Of a DNA stretch of 64,000 nt, positions 8,945-16,670 are shown in pieces (within the stretch, counting starts at the first letter, position 1; every line of letters begins with the position of its first letter). The DNA is from Serratia fonticola (GTDB lineage: Bacteria; Pseudomonadota; Gammaproteobacteria; Enterobacterales; Enterobacteriaceae), in the NCBI RefSeq assembly GCF_006715025.1, contig NZ_VFMK01000001.1:4464001-4528000 (forward strand). Direction: 5' to 3'. Position numbers and translations under genes: made by a program. The notes beneath the pieces were generated by a model. The model did not search any database. It saw only the letters and a program-made list of their open reading frames with translations, and was not told where the DNA came from.

Positions 8945-10063
8945 ATGAAAAAATGTACAGGGATGATTATCAGCTTGATATTATGCGCTCATGCTCAGGC
9001 TGAAAGCTTTAACCCCAATACCCGCTACCCGGCGGTTTCTCTGCTGAATATAACGGCCCCCGCCTGTACAACCTATACCCCATTGCCAGCTAATTCGGTT
9101 CCCAGTGCCGAAAATGCCTATCAGATTGCCAACAAAATATGGGGAGAAAAAGAGGTTGGTTTGTACACGCATATGTACCAGTTAGGTGAGCAAGCTGCCA
9201 AGGCAGGACACCTGCAGGCGATGTACCTGATGGCTATTCTGTATACACGAAAGAAACAAAATATTGGCTTCTATGATTACGCAGAGTTCAAACCAGAAGA
9301 AGCCCTCAACTATTTGAATATCCTGATGCAGAAAGGATATTCGGATGCATTTTACCTCATGGCCCAAATACGCAATACCAGCGTCATTAAAACGCCTACC
9401 CCTGCCTCGTTCTTTCTGAATAGAGCGATGGAGTTGGGGAGCCCCGATGCCTGGATGTCAGTTGCGCAATACCATATAGAACGCCGAGATACACCGAAAG
9501 CCAAACCTTTTATACAATGTGCGGCTCAGAATGGTTCCGGGCGAGCGTTAAACATGCTGGCCCTGGCGAAAAATTTGAGTGCAAACACCCCGGCAGATTG
9601 GGAGCAGGCATTCAGTTATCTTTGGCGTTCGGCAAAAAAAGGCTACCGCACTTCATTTGAAGAATTTGGCCGATTCAACCAGGATTACCAAAAACAACAA
9701 GGGCGCCCTTATCTCACCCAAGAGTTTTTACGACGTGTTCAGCGGCTCCAGGAGGGGTTACAGGTAGGGACATATCATGAAGATCCCTACAGACGAGCTC
9801 AAGGGAAGAACCCACAGAAGAAAGGCAACCCCAGGCTCGAATATCCTGCTCTGGAGAAAGTGCTACCATTACCCTCGGTGCCACTGCCAGCCTGGAATGG
9901 TGATATGACCGTCGTGATGTCTACTCAGGATGCACGTTATTACCGGGAAGATTATACCCTAACACGATTGAATGATTTGTTAGGGCGTAGAAATGATGCA
10001 CCAGGTGGTAAGGTCATCATTTTTCATTGTATTAATAACAAAGAATGCCAACCCTATCGTTGA
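8945..10063 (+). CDS. Exported Sel1-like repeat protein (paralogue of the 7508 gene)
   Basis: Product 372 aa with signal peptide (GMIISLILCAHAQA). Repeats such as LGEQAAKAGHLQAMYLMAIL (residues about 75-240) parallel those of the upstream paralogue. The conserved C-terminal block is YPALEKVLPLPSVPLPAWNG. The extreme C-terminus (residues about 345-372, ending CINNKECQPYR with two Cys) has no counterpart in the paralogue. The start has a GGGAGGG purine run 5-11 bases upstream. Third gene of the operon; followed by a perfect hairpin at 10094-10113. Role as in the paralogue: unknown, possibly immunity-like. Confidence 0.65.
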   Translation: MKKCTGMIISLILCAHAQAESFNPNTRYPAVSLLNITAPACTTYTPLPANSVPSAENAYQIANKIWGEKEVGLYTHMYQLGEQAAKAGHLQAMYLMAILYTRKKQNIGFYDYAEFKPEEALNYLNILMQKGYSDAFYLMAQIRNTSVIKTPTPASFFLNRAMELGSPDAWMSVAQYHIERRDTPKAKPFIQCAAQNGSGRALNMLALAKNLSANTPADWEQAFSYLWRSAKKGYRTSFEEFGRFNQDYQKQQGRPYLTQEFLRRVQRLQEGLQVGTYHEDPYRRAQGKNPQKKGNPRLEYPALEKVLPLPSVPLPAWNGDMTVVMSTQDARYYREDYTLTRLNDLLGRRNDAPGGKVIIFHCINNKECQPYR

Positions 10064-10093
10064 GGGGCTGATCCCGCGCTTTTTCCTCATGGC

Positions 10094-10113
10094 GAGGCCT
10101 TTTCGAAGGCCTC
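10094..10113 (+). terminator. Hairpin after the Sel1-like operon
   Basis: GAGGCCTT-TTCG-AAGGCCTC is a perfect 8-bp stem with a UUCG tetraloop, 31 bases after the stop codon. There is no following T-run, so it may be an mRNA-stabilising or weak terminator hairpin. Confidence 0.5.
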
Positions 10114-10174
10114 CGGGCTGATGCTACTACAGAGACCGCGTAAGCGACGTCGCCAGAACGCTCTGTGGCAACTA

Positions 10175-10768
10175 TTAGGGCATCATTCCCTGTCTGTCGC
10201 AGTCGGTTGTGAGCCCCCTAGAGAGAAAATTCAGCACGCATTGCCGGCTGTTCTCAAAATGTTCTATACAGCCCGTAACGGCGGCCTCAGTGATTGCACC
10301 TTCCAAAAGTAGGAAAAGAATACTCGCCTGAAGTGCAGAATTCTCGACGCCCTCCCCATCGAAGATACTTTTCACCAAATCGTATATCCGAGATTTATGG
10401 GACTTGGTAATGGCTTTGATCCCGTAGTCCGTTTTTCCGAACTCCTTATCAGCCGAGGCGAACATGCACCCATTGAAGTCGGGGGACTTGAACCATTCAA
10501 GATGCCAGTCTATGAGCGCACCGATCTTCCCTTCCAACGAAGATTGCTCAGAGGCACGCCGCGAAAGCGATCGTTGGAACCTCTCGTCTCTTCTCGTTAG
10601 CACGGCCAGGATAAGGTCCTTTTTGCTACCGAAATGCTTGTACATGGTAACTTTGGAAACCCCCGAAATATCTTGAATTTTATCTATCCCTACCGCATGA
10701 AAACCGTATGTGTTGAACAGTTTCTCTGAAGCATCAAGGATCCTGTCTTTAGAACTTTTCTCTGGCAT
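10175..10768 (-). CDS. TetR/AcrR-family transcriptional regulator
   Basis: Product 197 aa. The N-terminal DNA-binding domain is typical: RILDASEKLFNTYGFHAVGI, then IDKIQDISGVSKVTMYKHFG (helix-turn-helix, residues about 9-52). The remaining helices form a ligand-binding core. It is divergent from an HPP-family membrane protein, and the 150-bp gap holds a perfect 18-bp palindrome, so autoregulation and control of the neighbour are likely. The closest families include regulators of drug or aldehyde responses; the ligand cannot be read from sequence. Confidence 0.9.
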   Translation of the reverse strand: MPEKSSKDRILDASEKLFNTYGFHAVGIDKIQDISGVSKVTMYKHFGSKKDLILAVLTRRDERFQRSLSRRASEQSSLEGKIGALIDWHLEWFKSPDFNGCMFASADKEFGKTDYGIKAITKSHKSRIYDLVKSIFDGEGVENSALQASILFLLLEGAITEAAVTGCIEHFENSRQCVLNFLSRGLTTDCDRQGMMP

Positions 10769-10784
10769 TATCGCCCCCGGTATA

Positions 10785-10839
10785 TTGACAAAGTACTTTA
10801 GTTTACTTTTTAGTTTATCTTGTTTACAGATCTGTAAAC
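10785..10839. promoter_or_regulatory. Probable TetR operator and promoter region
   Basis: GTTTACAGATCTGTAAAC (10822-10839) is a perfect 18-bp palindrome midway between the divergent TetR and HPP genes. A further half-site CTGTAAAC lies at 10851-10858, and AGTTTA repeats precede the palindrome. A TTGACA at 10785-10790 could be a -35 element on the plus strand. Confidence 0.6.
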
Positions 10840-10917
10840 CCCGGCATATACTGTAAACCGACCCGATAGTAGTATAAATACTCCTTCGGTAAATATTTAT
10901 TAAACGAGGATGCCGAT

Positions 10918-11472
10918 ATGAGAAGGTTATCTGGGGGCGGTAAACTACCCCCCCCTGCGGGAATATACGAAGTGCTCAGAGGATTTGTCGGTGGTACCTT
11001 GGGGATATTTGCCGTCGCGTCTCTGGGAATATGGAGTGGTACCCCGTGGATAATAGCGCCCTTCGGCGCGACCTGTGTCCTGCTTTTCGCCCTGCCGGGG
11101 TCTCCGCTGGCGCAGCCGAGGAGTGTCGTGTTGGGTCACCTCGTTTCGGCGTTATCTGGGCTGATTTTCATCAACTTGTTTGGTGACTCAACCATGATCA
11201 TGGCGCTATCTGTTGGTTGCGCCATTGCCGCGATGCAGGTGTTGAGGGTGACGCATGCACCAGCCGGTGCCAACCCTCTGGTAATATTCATGTCCGGAGT
11301 TTACAACTGGGATTTTTTGATAGCGCCGGTGCTGATTGGCGCCGTAACCCTGGTTGTCGTGGCCCTCATTTTGAACAACCTCCGGAGTGGTGACAAGTAT
11401 CCCGCGTACTGGATTGGCTCATGCCCGACAAAGTCAGCGGTGATGGAACAGCAAAAAGTACAGGGAGGTTAA
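10918..11472 (+). CDS. HPP-family inner-membrane protein
   Basis: Product 184 aa with four to five hydrophobic helices. Motifs GTPWIIAPFGATCVLLFALP, SPLAQPRSVVLGHLVSAL and HAPAGANPLVI are the signature of the HPP family. In cyanobacteria and plants HPP proteins take part in nitrite transport; the role in enterics is not known. Divergent from a TetR regulator and probably repressed by it. The SD is weak (GAGG 8 bases before ATG). Confidence 0.85.
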   Translation: MRRLSGGGKLPPPAGIYEVLRGFVGGTLGIFAVASLGIWSGTPWIIAPFGATCVLLFALPGSPLAQPRSVVLGHLVSALSGLIFINLFGDSTMIMALSVGCAIAAMQVLRVTHAPAGANPLVIFMSGVYNWDFLIAPVLIGAVTLVVVALILNNLRSGDKYPAYWIGSCPTKSAVMEQQKVQGG

Positions 11473-11485
11473 GTGCCAATAATCA

Positions 11486-11751
11486 CGGTCACTTTGCCTG
11501 AGCAGATTTCAGGGTGGCGTCTTCAGGTGAAAGGGTTCCATGCTGGCGCTTCCAGAGTAACAACGCACTTACTATCAATAAGTAGTCGGGAAACCAGGAA
11601 AAATAAGCGGTCCAACCTTTTGACATTGCTTCTTTATTTTCTCTGTTGCCATAAGCGTCAATAAAAACATGGTCATCAGTCATAAGTGCAATGATGTTAT
11701 CACTCTCATGTGAGTTAATTGCGGCGACAAAATTAAGGGCGATCTATTTGT
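11486..11751 (-). pseudogene. Broken NTF2/SnoaL-like protein
   Basis: From an ATG near 11751 the minus frame reads MNK, a TAG stop, then ALNFVAAINSHESDNIIALM and TDDHVFIDAYGN, followed by GWTAYFSWFPDY. This is the first half of the nuclear-transport-factor-2-like family. After FPDY the expected continuation is lost (the frame reads LLIVSALLLWKRQHG) and ends early. An early nonsense codon plus a corrupted C-terminal half make it a pseudogene. It lies next to the VOC and HPP genes in the accessory patchwork. Confidence 0.55.
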
Positions 11752-11912
11752 TCATTTTTTTATTACCTTGCTCGTCTGATGCGAAAAAACCGCCCTGAGG
11801 GGTCGGCTTTGTCCGTATTGGGTTCAGTTTGGATATCGAATCTATGGTCAATCCCGTTTTTGCAACAGTGACCCGGTGAGTATCTGTTGGAATGAGTTCG
11901 AGTAACTTTATT

Positions 11913-12341
11913 CTATTCAGACTTTTTATACATGCTTGGGTCCCAAGGCATGTTCGGGTCGTAATCATCGGGCGGACGATGCTGTGGGGCGGTGATATAC
12001 CACAAAACACCAAATCTATCGATTACAGTGGCAGCGCATGGACTCCATGGTAATGGCCCAATCGATTCTTTGATTGTTCCTCCCTCGGCTAAAAGCTTGT
12101 ATGCCCTTTGCACCTCCGATTCATCTGCCAATGTAACACCCAACGTTACCGTATGTTCCATAGCGACTTCACCCTGCGCTTCAACGACACAGAATCCTTG
12201 TCCGTCTTTTGACAGTTCTGAGTGAAAATAGCTTCCATCCGGGTTTTTCACATGATAACCAAGCTCAACCCCAAACGCTTTTTGATACAGCTCCACCGCT
12301 TCCACGCTATTTTTTACAGATAGCCCAAAGTCTATTTTCAT
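11913..12341 (-). CDS. VOC-superfamily (PhnB/glyoxalase-like) protein
   Basis: Product 142 aa. It starts MKIDFGLSVKNSVEAVELYQ, the beta-alpha-beta opening of VOC proteins, and contains YFHSELSKDGQGFCV and a C-terminal DRFGVLWYI, typical of the PhnB/YjdN-like subgroup (3-demethylubiquinone-9 methyltransferase-like fold). Such proteins bind small molecules or metals; no substrate can be assigned. It stands alone on the minus strand. Confidence 0.8.
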   Translation of the reverse strand: MKIDFGLSVKNSVEAVELYQKAFGVELGYHVKNPDGSYFHSELSKDGQGFCVVEAQGEVAMEHTVTLGVTLADESEVQRAYKLLAEGGTIKESIGPLPWSPCAATVIDRFGVLWYITAPQHRPPDDYDPNMPWDPSMYKKSE

Positions 12342-12563
12342 ACTATAGCCTTCTACTCAAAATAAATGTTTGTAGTGGTCGATTTTTAGCCTTAACGTAA
12401 AATAATTTCCGATATCCAAACTGACCCCTATACTGGCGTTTTCTTATCGACGGTAACAATGTTAATCCCGCCGTTTGTCGAACGGACACATAAGCGCATA
12501 TTATCAGCTTTATTCCGAGACTTACGGGGTGTGCGTTCGCTGTGTGATGCTGTTTGGGTCGTC

Positions 12564-12749
12564 TCAGAAATCGGAAAAAATCGTACGCACTTCCATCATA
12601 CCGCCAAACTTCTTACGCCATGTGTAGAAGGTGGCGCCGGAGATGGCGTGCTTACGGCAGAGTTCACGGGCTGATACCCCGGCCTCGGCTTCGCGGAGAA
12701 TGCTGATGATCTGTTCGTCGGAAAAACGATGAGCATGGCGCGCATTCAC
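12564..12749 (-). pseudogene. IS3-family transposase OrfA fragment
   Basis: The frame reads RFSDEQIISILREAEAGVSA and RELCRKHAISGATFYTWRKK, the helix-turn-helix of an IS2/IS407-group OrfA. It is cut after FGGM and runs into unrelated sequence with a stop at 12564. No OrfB is present. The 5' end overlaps the GyrI-like gene by a few bases, suggesting that this fragment was left beside it by a deletion. Confidence 0.7.
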
Positions 12750-13207
12750 TCCACAGGCATGAGGATTCTGATCAAAAAGCCCTCTGGCGGCGTATCTGGG
12801 CCATTGTAATAATATTCGTATATCTTCCCGGTCTGGCGCAGCCCGGCGGCGTCAGACCAAGCAGCCATTTCTCCGTACACCGGCTCCATGCCTTCATACG
12901 AACCTAGGTACATGCACATGACAGCCTTGCACCCTAAGACGAAACCCGACGTGATATCGCCCTTTGCGGAAAGAACACGGGGCACCGTGAAACCGGCTTC
13001 CACCATGAAGCCACCGCTTTCAGGCTGGTACGCCACATAGGGAAAATCCGTCATCAGCTCACCGGCCTCAGCAAGATACTCACTGAGCGCCTGGAAGGAA
13101 CCGCCGATAAATTCAGGAAACTCGGCTGGGCTAGCACAGTGACGGCGTATAAAAATGGCGGCCTGTGCCGGAATGGATAGAAGCGCGAACTCGGAAAATC
13201 TGGCCAT
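12746..13207 (-). CDS. GyrI-like effector-binding-domain protein
   Basis: Product 153 aa from the ATG at 13207, chosen because AAGGAA lies 6 bases upstream and because similarity begins at MARFSEFALL; a longer open frame reaches 13396 but its first part looks non-coding. The pattern (EFPEFIGGSFQALSEYL, GEMAAWSDAAGL, YYYNGPDTPPEGFLIRILMP) fits the small-molecule-binding domain of AraC effector-binding/GyrI-like proteins. No DNA-binding domain is present, so it would act as a stand-alone ligand-binding or hydrolase-type protein. Confidence 0.65.
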   Translation of the reverse strand: MARFSEFALLSIPAQAAIFIRRHCASPAEFPEFIGGSFQALSEYLAEAGELMTDFPYVAYQPESGGFMVEAGFTVPRVLSAKGDITSGFVLGCKAVMCMYLGSYEGMEPVYGEMAAWSDAAGLRQTGKIYEYYYNGPDTPPEGFLIRILMPVE

Positions 13208-13716
13208 AGGGTATTCCTTTTTTGTCACATGTTGCGGTGCTGAAATGCATGTTCCCCCTACACTCTGACGTTTATCTATCTCGCTCGTCAGATAGTTGCA
13301 TTGAGTTTCGCATGAAGTTCGCTCAACCCATTCCCGAAATATTATATTTTCACAATCCCTGCTTTCTACGTCAGCCATACTCAAAGTATGTTCCAATACT
13401 ACCGTAGCCTATCACAAACTATGCAATCGAGCCGACGTTGAACCTGTTTTTGCTCAAATTTTGCCTGCTGTTCACTTGGATTTTGCCATGGACGGGCTAT
13501 TGTCAAACAGATTGCGGTGGCGGTCTGTGCCGGTATTCCATATGAAAGACCCTTACGCGCATACGTCGATCACAGGAGTCGCATTTGATTCTTAATTTGT
13601 TGATTTTATACTAATATTTTGTGTTGGATAAATGACTTACCCCATAAGCACCCCCAAATGATTTTCCTTGTGGGGAGTGGAGGCATTATAGAGCTGGTTT
13701 CTGGGGTAGGGTCAGG

Positions 13717-13854
13717 GGATGGGAGAGCATAGAAATGGTCCAACGCTACGCGCATCTATCCCCTTCTCATTTAACCGAACATGCGAGAAAAATTGGCGAA
13801 GTCTTGGCGGGCGATGTCACTAATCTGTCACTTTTGGAAAATGTAGCAATCTGA
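13717..13854 (+). pseudogene. C-terminal stub of a tyrosine recombinase (integrase)
   Basis: In frame at 13717-13854: GWESIEMVQRYAHLSPSHLT then EHARKIGEVLAG and a stop. MVQRYAHLSP with its tyrosine and downstream H/K-rich tail is the hallmark of the active-site end of phage integrases. No upstream catalytic part (R, HxxR) is present. It ends 28 bases before the proposed left attachment core of the element that follows, so it is probably the relic of a second element that used the same or a neighbouring site. Confidence 0.8.
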
Positions 13855-13950
13855 ATGTTGATGTAACTATATGATTTTAAACCCTACAGGAGCCAATATA
13901 AACACATAATAAATTGTTTTATTTTATTATTTTTACATTCAATTTCACAA

Positions 13951-13976
13951 CATACCCCCAATCATACCCCCAAATG
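13951..13976 (+). promoter_or_regulatory. Integrase arm-type sites, left end
   Basis: Two direct copies, CATACCCCCAA at 13951 and 13963, lie 12 bp apart. ATACCCCCA[A/C]ATG recurs at 36234-36246, between the integrase start and the tRNA, and TACCCCCAA occurs inverted at 36191-36199. A further ACCCCCAAATG at 13650-13660 lies left of the integrase stub. Confidence 0.5.
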
Positions 13977-14155
13977 TTTTTGTGCCCGCCTAGATTGCTC
14001 ACTTTTCACCCTGTGGTTGCCGCTGGTTGAAACCTGAGTACATGGACGGAGATCCGCCCACAGGACATTTTTGTCCTCTGGTACATACGGGATAATCACG
14101 CATCATGGACGGTTACCCCCTACACAACATCTTCGGATAGCCGCTCCCTGATGTA

Positions 14156-14178
14156 TAAAAAACCGCCCGTAGGCGGTT
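14156..14178 (-). terminator. Rho-independent terminator for the 14182-14391 gene
   Basis: On the minus strand AACCGCC-TACG-GGCGGTT is followed by a T-run (GGTTTTTTATAC), directly after the stop at 14182. Confidence 0.75.
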
Positions 14179-14181
14179 GAT

Positions 14182-14391
14182 TTAAGATTTCAGAATTTGT
14201 TCATAATTAGTCGGGAATTCCACCCCGGGCTCGACCTTCAAAGATTCAACCTTTTTGATGATTAGCGCCTTAACTTCTTCGTTACCGTTCTTATAGTATG
14301 GTGACATAGCATCGAGTATCGGCTTGCTATCCCACCCGGTAAGCTCTTGCCCACAAAGGATTGAATAAAGCTCTTTATTTAACTTTTCCAT
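14182..14391 (-). CDS. Small protein of unknown function
   Basis: Product 69 aa beginning MEKLNKELYSILCGQELTGW, charged and mainly helical, with no motif I recognise. GGAGAAGGC lies just upstream of the ATG and a clear terminator follows the stop, so it is a real transcription unit. It is the leftmost gene of the element. In other satellites and prophages this position often carries a moron gene expressed in the lysogen. Confidence 0.55.
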   Translation of the reverse strand: MEKLNKELYSILCGQELTGWDSKPILDAMSPYYKNGNEEVKALIIKKVESLKVEPGVEFPTNYEQILKS

Positions 14392-14786
14392 GCCTTCTCC
14401 AGTCTTGTTTTTGAGAGGGCATTATATCACCACATTCACATCGAGACTGAACAACACGATCAACTTTACCCGCTCACGGTCATGTCGCCATGGGTTGCAA
14501 CGTGACAATCTAAATAAAGCTAATCAGGCCAATTTATTTTAGACAAGCATAATCGTTTATCAAGGCATGAAAACAGCTCAAAGCCAGAAGGGGCGCGGGC
14601 TAGTAGTAATTGGTGTTGCTGCGCTTGGTGCTCATTCCGTCCATAACTGTCTAGTATTTAGCAGCCCGAAGTCGCCACGCTGAAACATGTTTTCGGCAAT
14701 CCTCAACTTGGCTGCTGCCCGCAAAGCCCCATTCCACCGTTTGAAAGCGTTTTTTCTCCTGACATTTCTCTATATATAAACAAAAG

Positions 14787-14913
14787 CATGTTGGTTCAGG
14801 TGGTTCAGTTGGTTCAATTTGTAAAGATGTTTGTTTTATAAGGTTTTATTTTCAAAAAATGAACCAACACAAGGTCGTTTTGAACCAACAAATAGGTTTT
14901 ATGTGTTGGTTCA
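14787..14913. repeat. Iteron cluster, candidate replication origin (ori)
   Basis: Three TTGGTTCA-type iterons at 9-bp spacing (14791, 14800, 14809) are followed by an AT-rich stretch, two inverted copies TGAACCAA (14860, 14881) and one direct copy (14906). Bases 14787-14843 (57 bp) recur without a mismatch in inverted orientation at 28380-28436, directly after the primase gene. P4 uses a similar pair, ori and crr, both bound by its alpha protein through short iterons. The surrounding 14.4-15.0 kb has no gene. Confidence 0.65.
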
Positions 14914-15030
14914 GTTCCAATCCCCCTCTTTGGCAACCAATGCCACAGATCCCTTCAGCAAATCAGATTACTGATGCCTATTGCTGTCTACATCTCTGAT
15001 GCGGTTAATCGCAACTATGGAGATATATCT

Positions 15031-15321
15031 ATGAAAGCAGCAATTGGGAGACAACAGCTCTTGGCAAAGGTGCCATTGAGTTGGTACACCATCAACGCAC
15101 TGGAGAAGGCTGGGAATTTCCCTAAACGGTTCGCCATCACCGAAGGGCGTGTCGCTTGGAATGGGGATGAGGTCGAGATGTGGCTTGATGCCCGCCAAGC
15201 GGCAGGCACAGGGACGCAACCAGTAAACATGCCAGATGTGAGGCTACGTAAGACGCGCCCGGTAGCTCAAGGGATTGCAATACAACCCGTGGTAAGAGGC
15301 GATCCCGGCTTTGCTCAGTGA
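15031..15321 (+). CDS. AlpA-like DNA-binding regulator, copy 1
   Basis: Product 96 aa from the ATG at 15031, chosen because GGAG lies 8 bases upstream and because the paralogue at 15410 begins with the same MKAAI. The winged-helix AlpA pattern is visible (LLAKVPLSWYTINALEKAGN, FPKRF, then GRVAWNGDEVEMWLDARQ). AlpA-type proteins activate excision or replication genes of integrative elements. The C-terminal PDVRLRKTRPV is shared with copy 2. The gene lies just right of the ori-like iterons. Confidence 0.75.
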   Translation: MKAAIGRQQLLAKVPLSWYTINALEKAGNFPKRFAITEGRVAWNGDEVEMWLDARQAAGTGTQPVNMPDVRLRKTRPVAQGIAIQPVVRGDPGFAQ

Positions 15322-15409
15322 GGGGGATAATGGTAACCGACCAACTCATCAAACCATGGCTCTCTGGTGTCTAAAATTTTGCGGAATTAGCCGCAAAGGG
15401 AGATCAACC

Positions 15410-15649
15410 ATGAAAGCAGCAATTAATAAAAAAAGGCTCAAGCAAATAGTGCCTCTGTCTGATTCCACAATTAGCCGACTGGAGAAACAAGGTAAGTTCC
15501 CGGCCCGGTTCAACCTTGCAGGCGGTGTTGCCTGGAATCTTGAAGAGATTGAGGCGTGGCTCGATCTGCAACAAAAAGAGGGGACCGGTAAAGAACCGAA
15601 CAGAAAGCCTGACGTTAGGCTGCGTAAGGCAAGGCCTGTGCCTTTATAG
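15410..15649 (+). CDS. AlpA-like DNA-binding regulator, copy 2
   Basis: Product 79 aa from the ATG at 15410 with GGGAG 6-10 bases upstream. The sequence MKAAINKKRLKQIVPLSDST, ISRLEKQGKFPARF and GGVAWNLEEIEAWLDLQQ is AlpA-like. It is a diverged tandem duplicate of the gene at 15031, sharing the start, the wing and the C-terminal PDVRLRKARPV. Basic residues in the recognition region differ between the copies, so their binding sites probably differ. Confidence 0.75.
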   Translation: MKAAINKKRLKQIVPLSDSTISRLEKQGKFPARFNLAGGVAWNLEEIEAWLDLQQKEGTGKEPNRKPDVRLRKARPVPL

Positions 15650-15703
15650 ATGGAAATGTGAACCAGATAAAATTTGCCCACTACACACGGCCCAGCCCCC
15701 CTG

Positions 15704-15853
15704 GTGGATGAGCTGGCAGATAATGGCCACGATGTATCTGGCATCGTCCGTGAGGTTGAGGTGATGCGGTACTACATCCTGGAGTGCGCCAAGCGTATAG
15801 CGGCCATTGCGACCAGTGTGGCGTTCATCGGGCAGCAGAAGAAGATTCAGTGA
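15704..15853 (+). CDS. Possible small ORF with the VREVEVMRYY motif (copy A)
   Basis: A 49-codon frame from GTG 15704 reads SGIVREVEVMRYYILECAKR followed by IAAIATSVAFIG and stops at 15853. A diverged copy lies at 16411-16542. Conservation of the peptide between the two copies suggests that it is or was coding, but no convincing ribosome-binding site precedes the GTG. Confidence 0.35.
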   Translation: MDELADNGHDVSGIVREVEVMRYYILECAKRIAAIATSVAFIGQQKKIQ

Positions 15854-15896
15854 TACAGTGGTGCCCGGCAACGGGCACTTTTTCTTGGGTGGAATC

Positions 15897-16187
15897 ATGA
15901 AGAAAAATTTCAAACGGTATCTTAAATCGGCGGGGTGCTTGCTCGATTTATTCCCAAGCACTGACTACACGAAACTTATCGATAAGCGGCCAATTGAGCG
16001 GACACTTGCTGAAGACATTCAGGCTATTAGTGATGATATGTGGGCAGTGTTCGGCAGAAAAACAAAGAATGTCAGCAGCAAAAAGTTCTTGGAACTTCCG
16101 CCTTCAGAAGCCGAAGGGGCAAAATTTTCCCCTCCCCAAATAGGTAGAAAAGGATTCGGAAGCTTCAAAATAAAACCCCGTCGGTAA
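15897..16187 (+). CDS. Small phage-type protein of unknown function
   Basis: Product 96 aa from the ATG at 15897 (MKKNFKRYLKSAGCLLDLFP), preceded by GGTGGAATC. It has an acidic middle (ERTLAEDIQAISDDMWAVFG) and a very basic, proline-containing tail (GRKGFGSFKIKPRR). A hairpin GTGCCCGGCAACGGGCAC with a T-run (15861-15884) lies before it. No family recognised. Confidence 0.5.
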   Translation: MKKNFKRYLKSAGCLLDLFPSTDYTKLIDKRPIERTLAEDIQAISDDMWAVFGRKTKNVSSKKFLELPPSEAEGAKFSPPQIGRKGFGSFKIKPRR

Positions 16188-16207
16188 GCTGTAAATCGGA
16201 GGATTTC

Positions 16208-16405
16208 ATGAGCAAAAGAGATGGTTCTAAAGTTGACATGGTTGGCTTGGCATTGTCTTTAGATGGCGATCCAGAGTGGCAAGAATGGCGCAGCAAGCTT
16301 GTGAAGCTTATGCAGACTTATATCTCACGCATTGGTTACCACAGTGAGCTTTATCACTTGAACGATATCATGCTTCACCTGGAAAAAATAAAGCGCAAAA
16401 ACTAA
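16208..16405 (+). CDS. Small protein of unknown function
   Basis: Product 65 aa (starts MSKRDGSKVDMVGLALSLDG). A GGAGG motif lies 6 bases before the ATG, which supports translation. The rest is helical and charged with WQEWRSKLVKLMQTYI. It follows the 15897 gene by 20 bases and is probably cotranscribed. Function unknown. Confidence 0.5.
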   Translation: MSKRDGSKVDMVGLALSLDGDPEWQEWRSKLVKLMQTYISRIGYHSELYHLNDIMLHLEKIKRKN

Positions 16406-16410
16406 CCACA

Positions 16411-16542
16411 CTGGCCGGGGTGGTGCGAGAGATCGAGGTTATCCGGTACTACATGGCCGAGTCGAAGAAGCGCCTGGCGGCTGTGGCCACATTCTGTTGT
16501 TTCATACCTGAGCAAGCGCGGATCGAATGCTCTTACATATGA
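16411..16542 (+). pseudogene. Diverged second copy of the VREIEVIRYY motif (copy B)
   Basis: The frame reads AGVVREIEVIRYYMAESKKR, then LAAVATFCCFIPEQ, and stops at 16542. It aligns without gaps to copy A at 15704-15853 over about 34 residues but has no start codon. It is probably the remnant of a duplication that also produced the two AlpA genes. Confidence 0.4.
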
Positions 16543-16597
16543 AATTATCTACTGTAGGTTCCCGGCCGGGCCGTATCAAATTCCGCCCGGGCGGCGA

Positions 16598-16653
16598 TTG
16601 ACTACAGTATCACTTGTATTCATAATGAACACACGAGTTACCTTTTTGGTAAC
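16598..16653 (+). promoter_or_regulatory. Promoter and inverted-repeat operator of the Panacea-domain operon
   Basis: TTGACT (16598-16603) and CATAAT (16621-16626) with 17-bp spacing form a good sigma-70 promoter. GTTACC (16637-16642) and GGTAAC (16648-16653) form an inverted repeat just downstream, before GGAGG and the ATG at 16671: the layout expected for an autoregulated toxin-antitoxin operon. A GC palindrome CCGCCCGGGCGG (16583-16594) lies just upstream. Confidence 0.65.
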
Positions 16654-16670
16654 GCGTTCTGGAGGTTGAT

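Noticed and set aside
13222..13396. N-terminal extension of the GyrI-like protein to 13396
   Set aside because: A good Shine-Dalgarno and the start of domain similarity are both at 13207; the upstream codons look non-coding.
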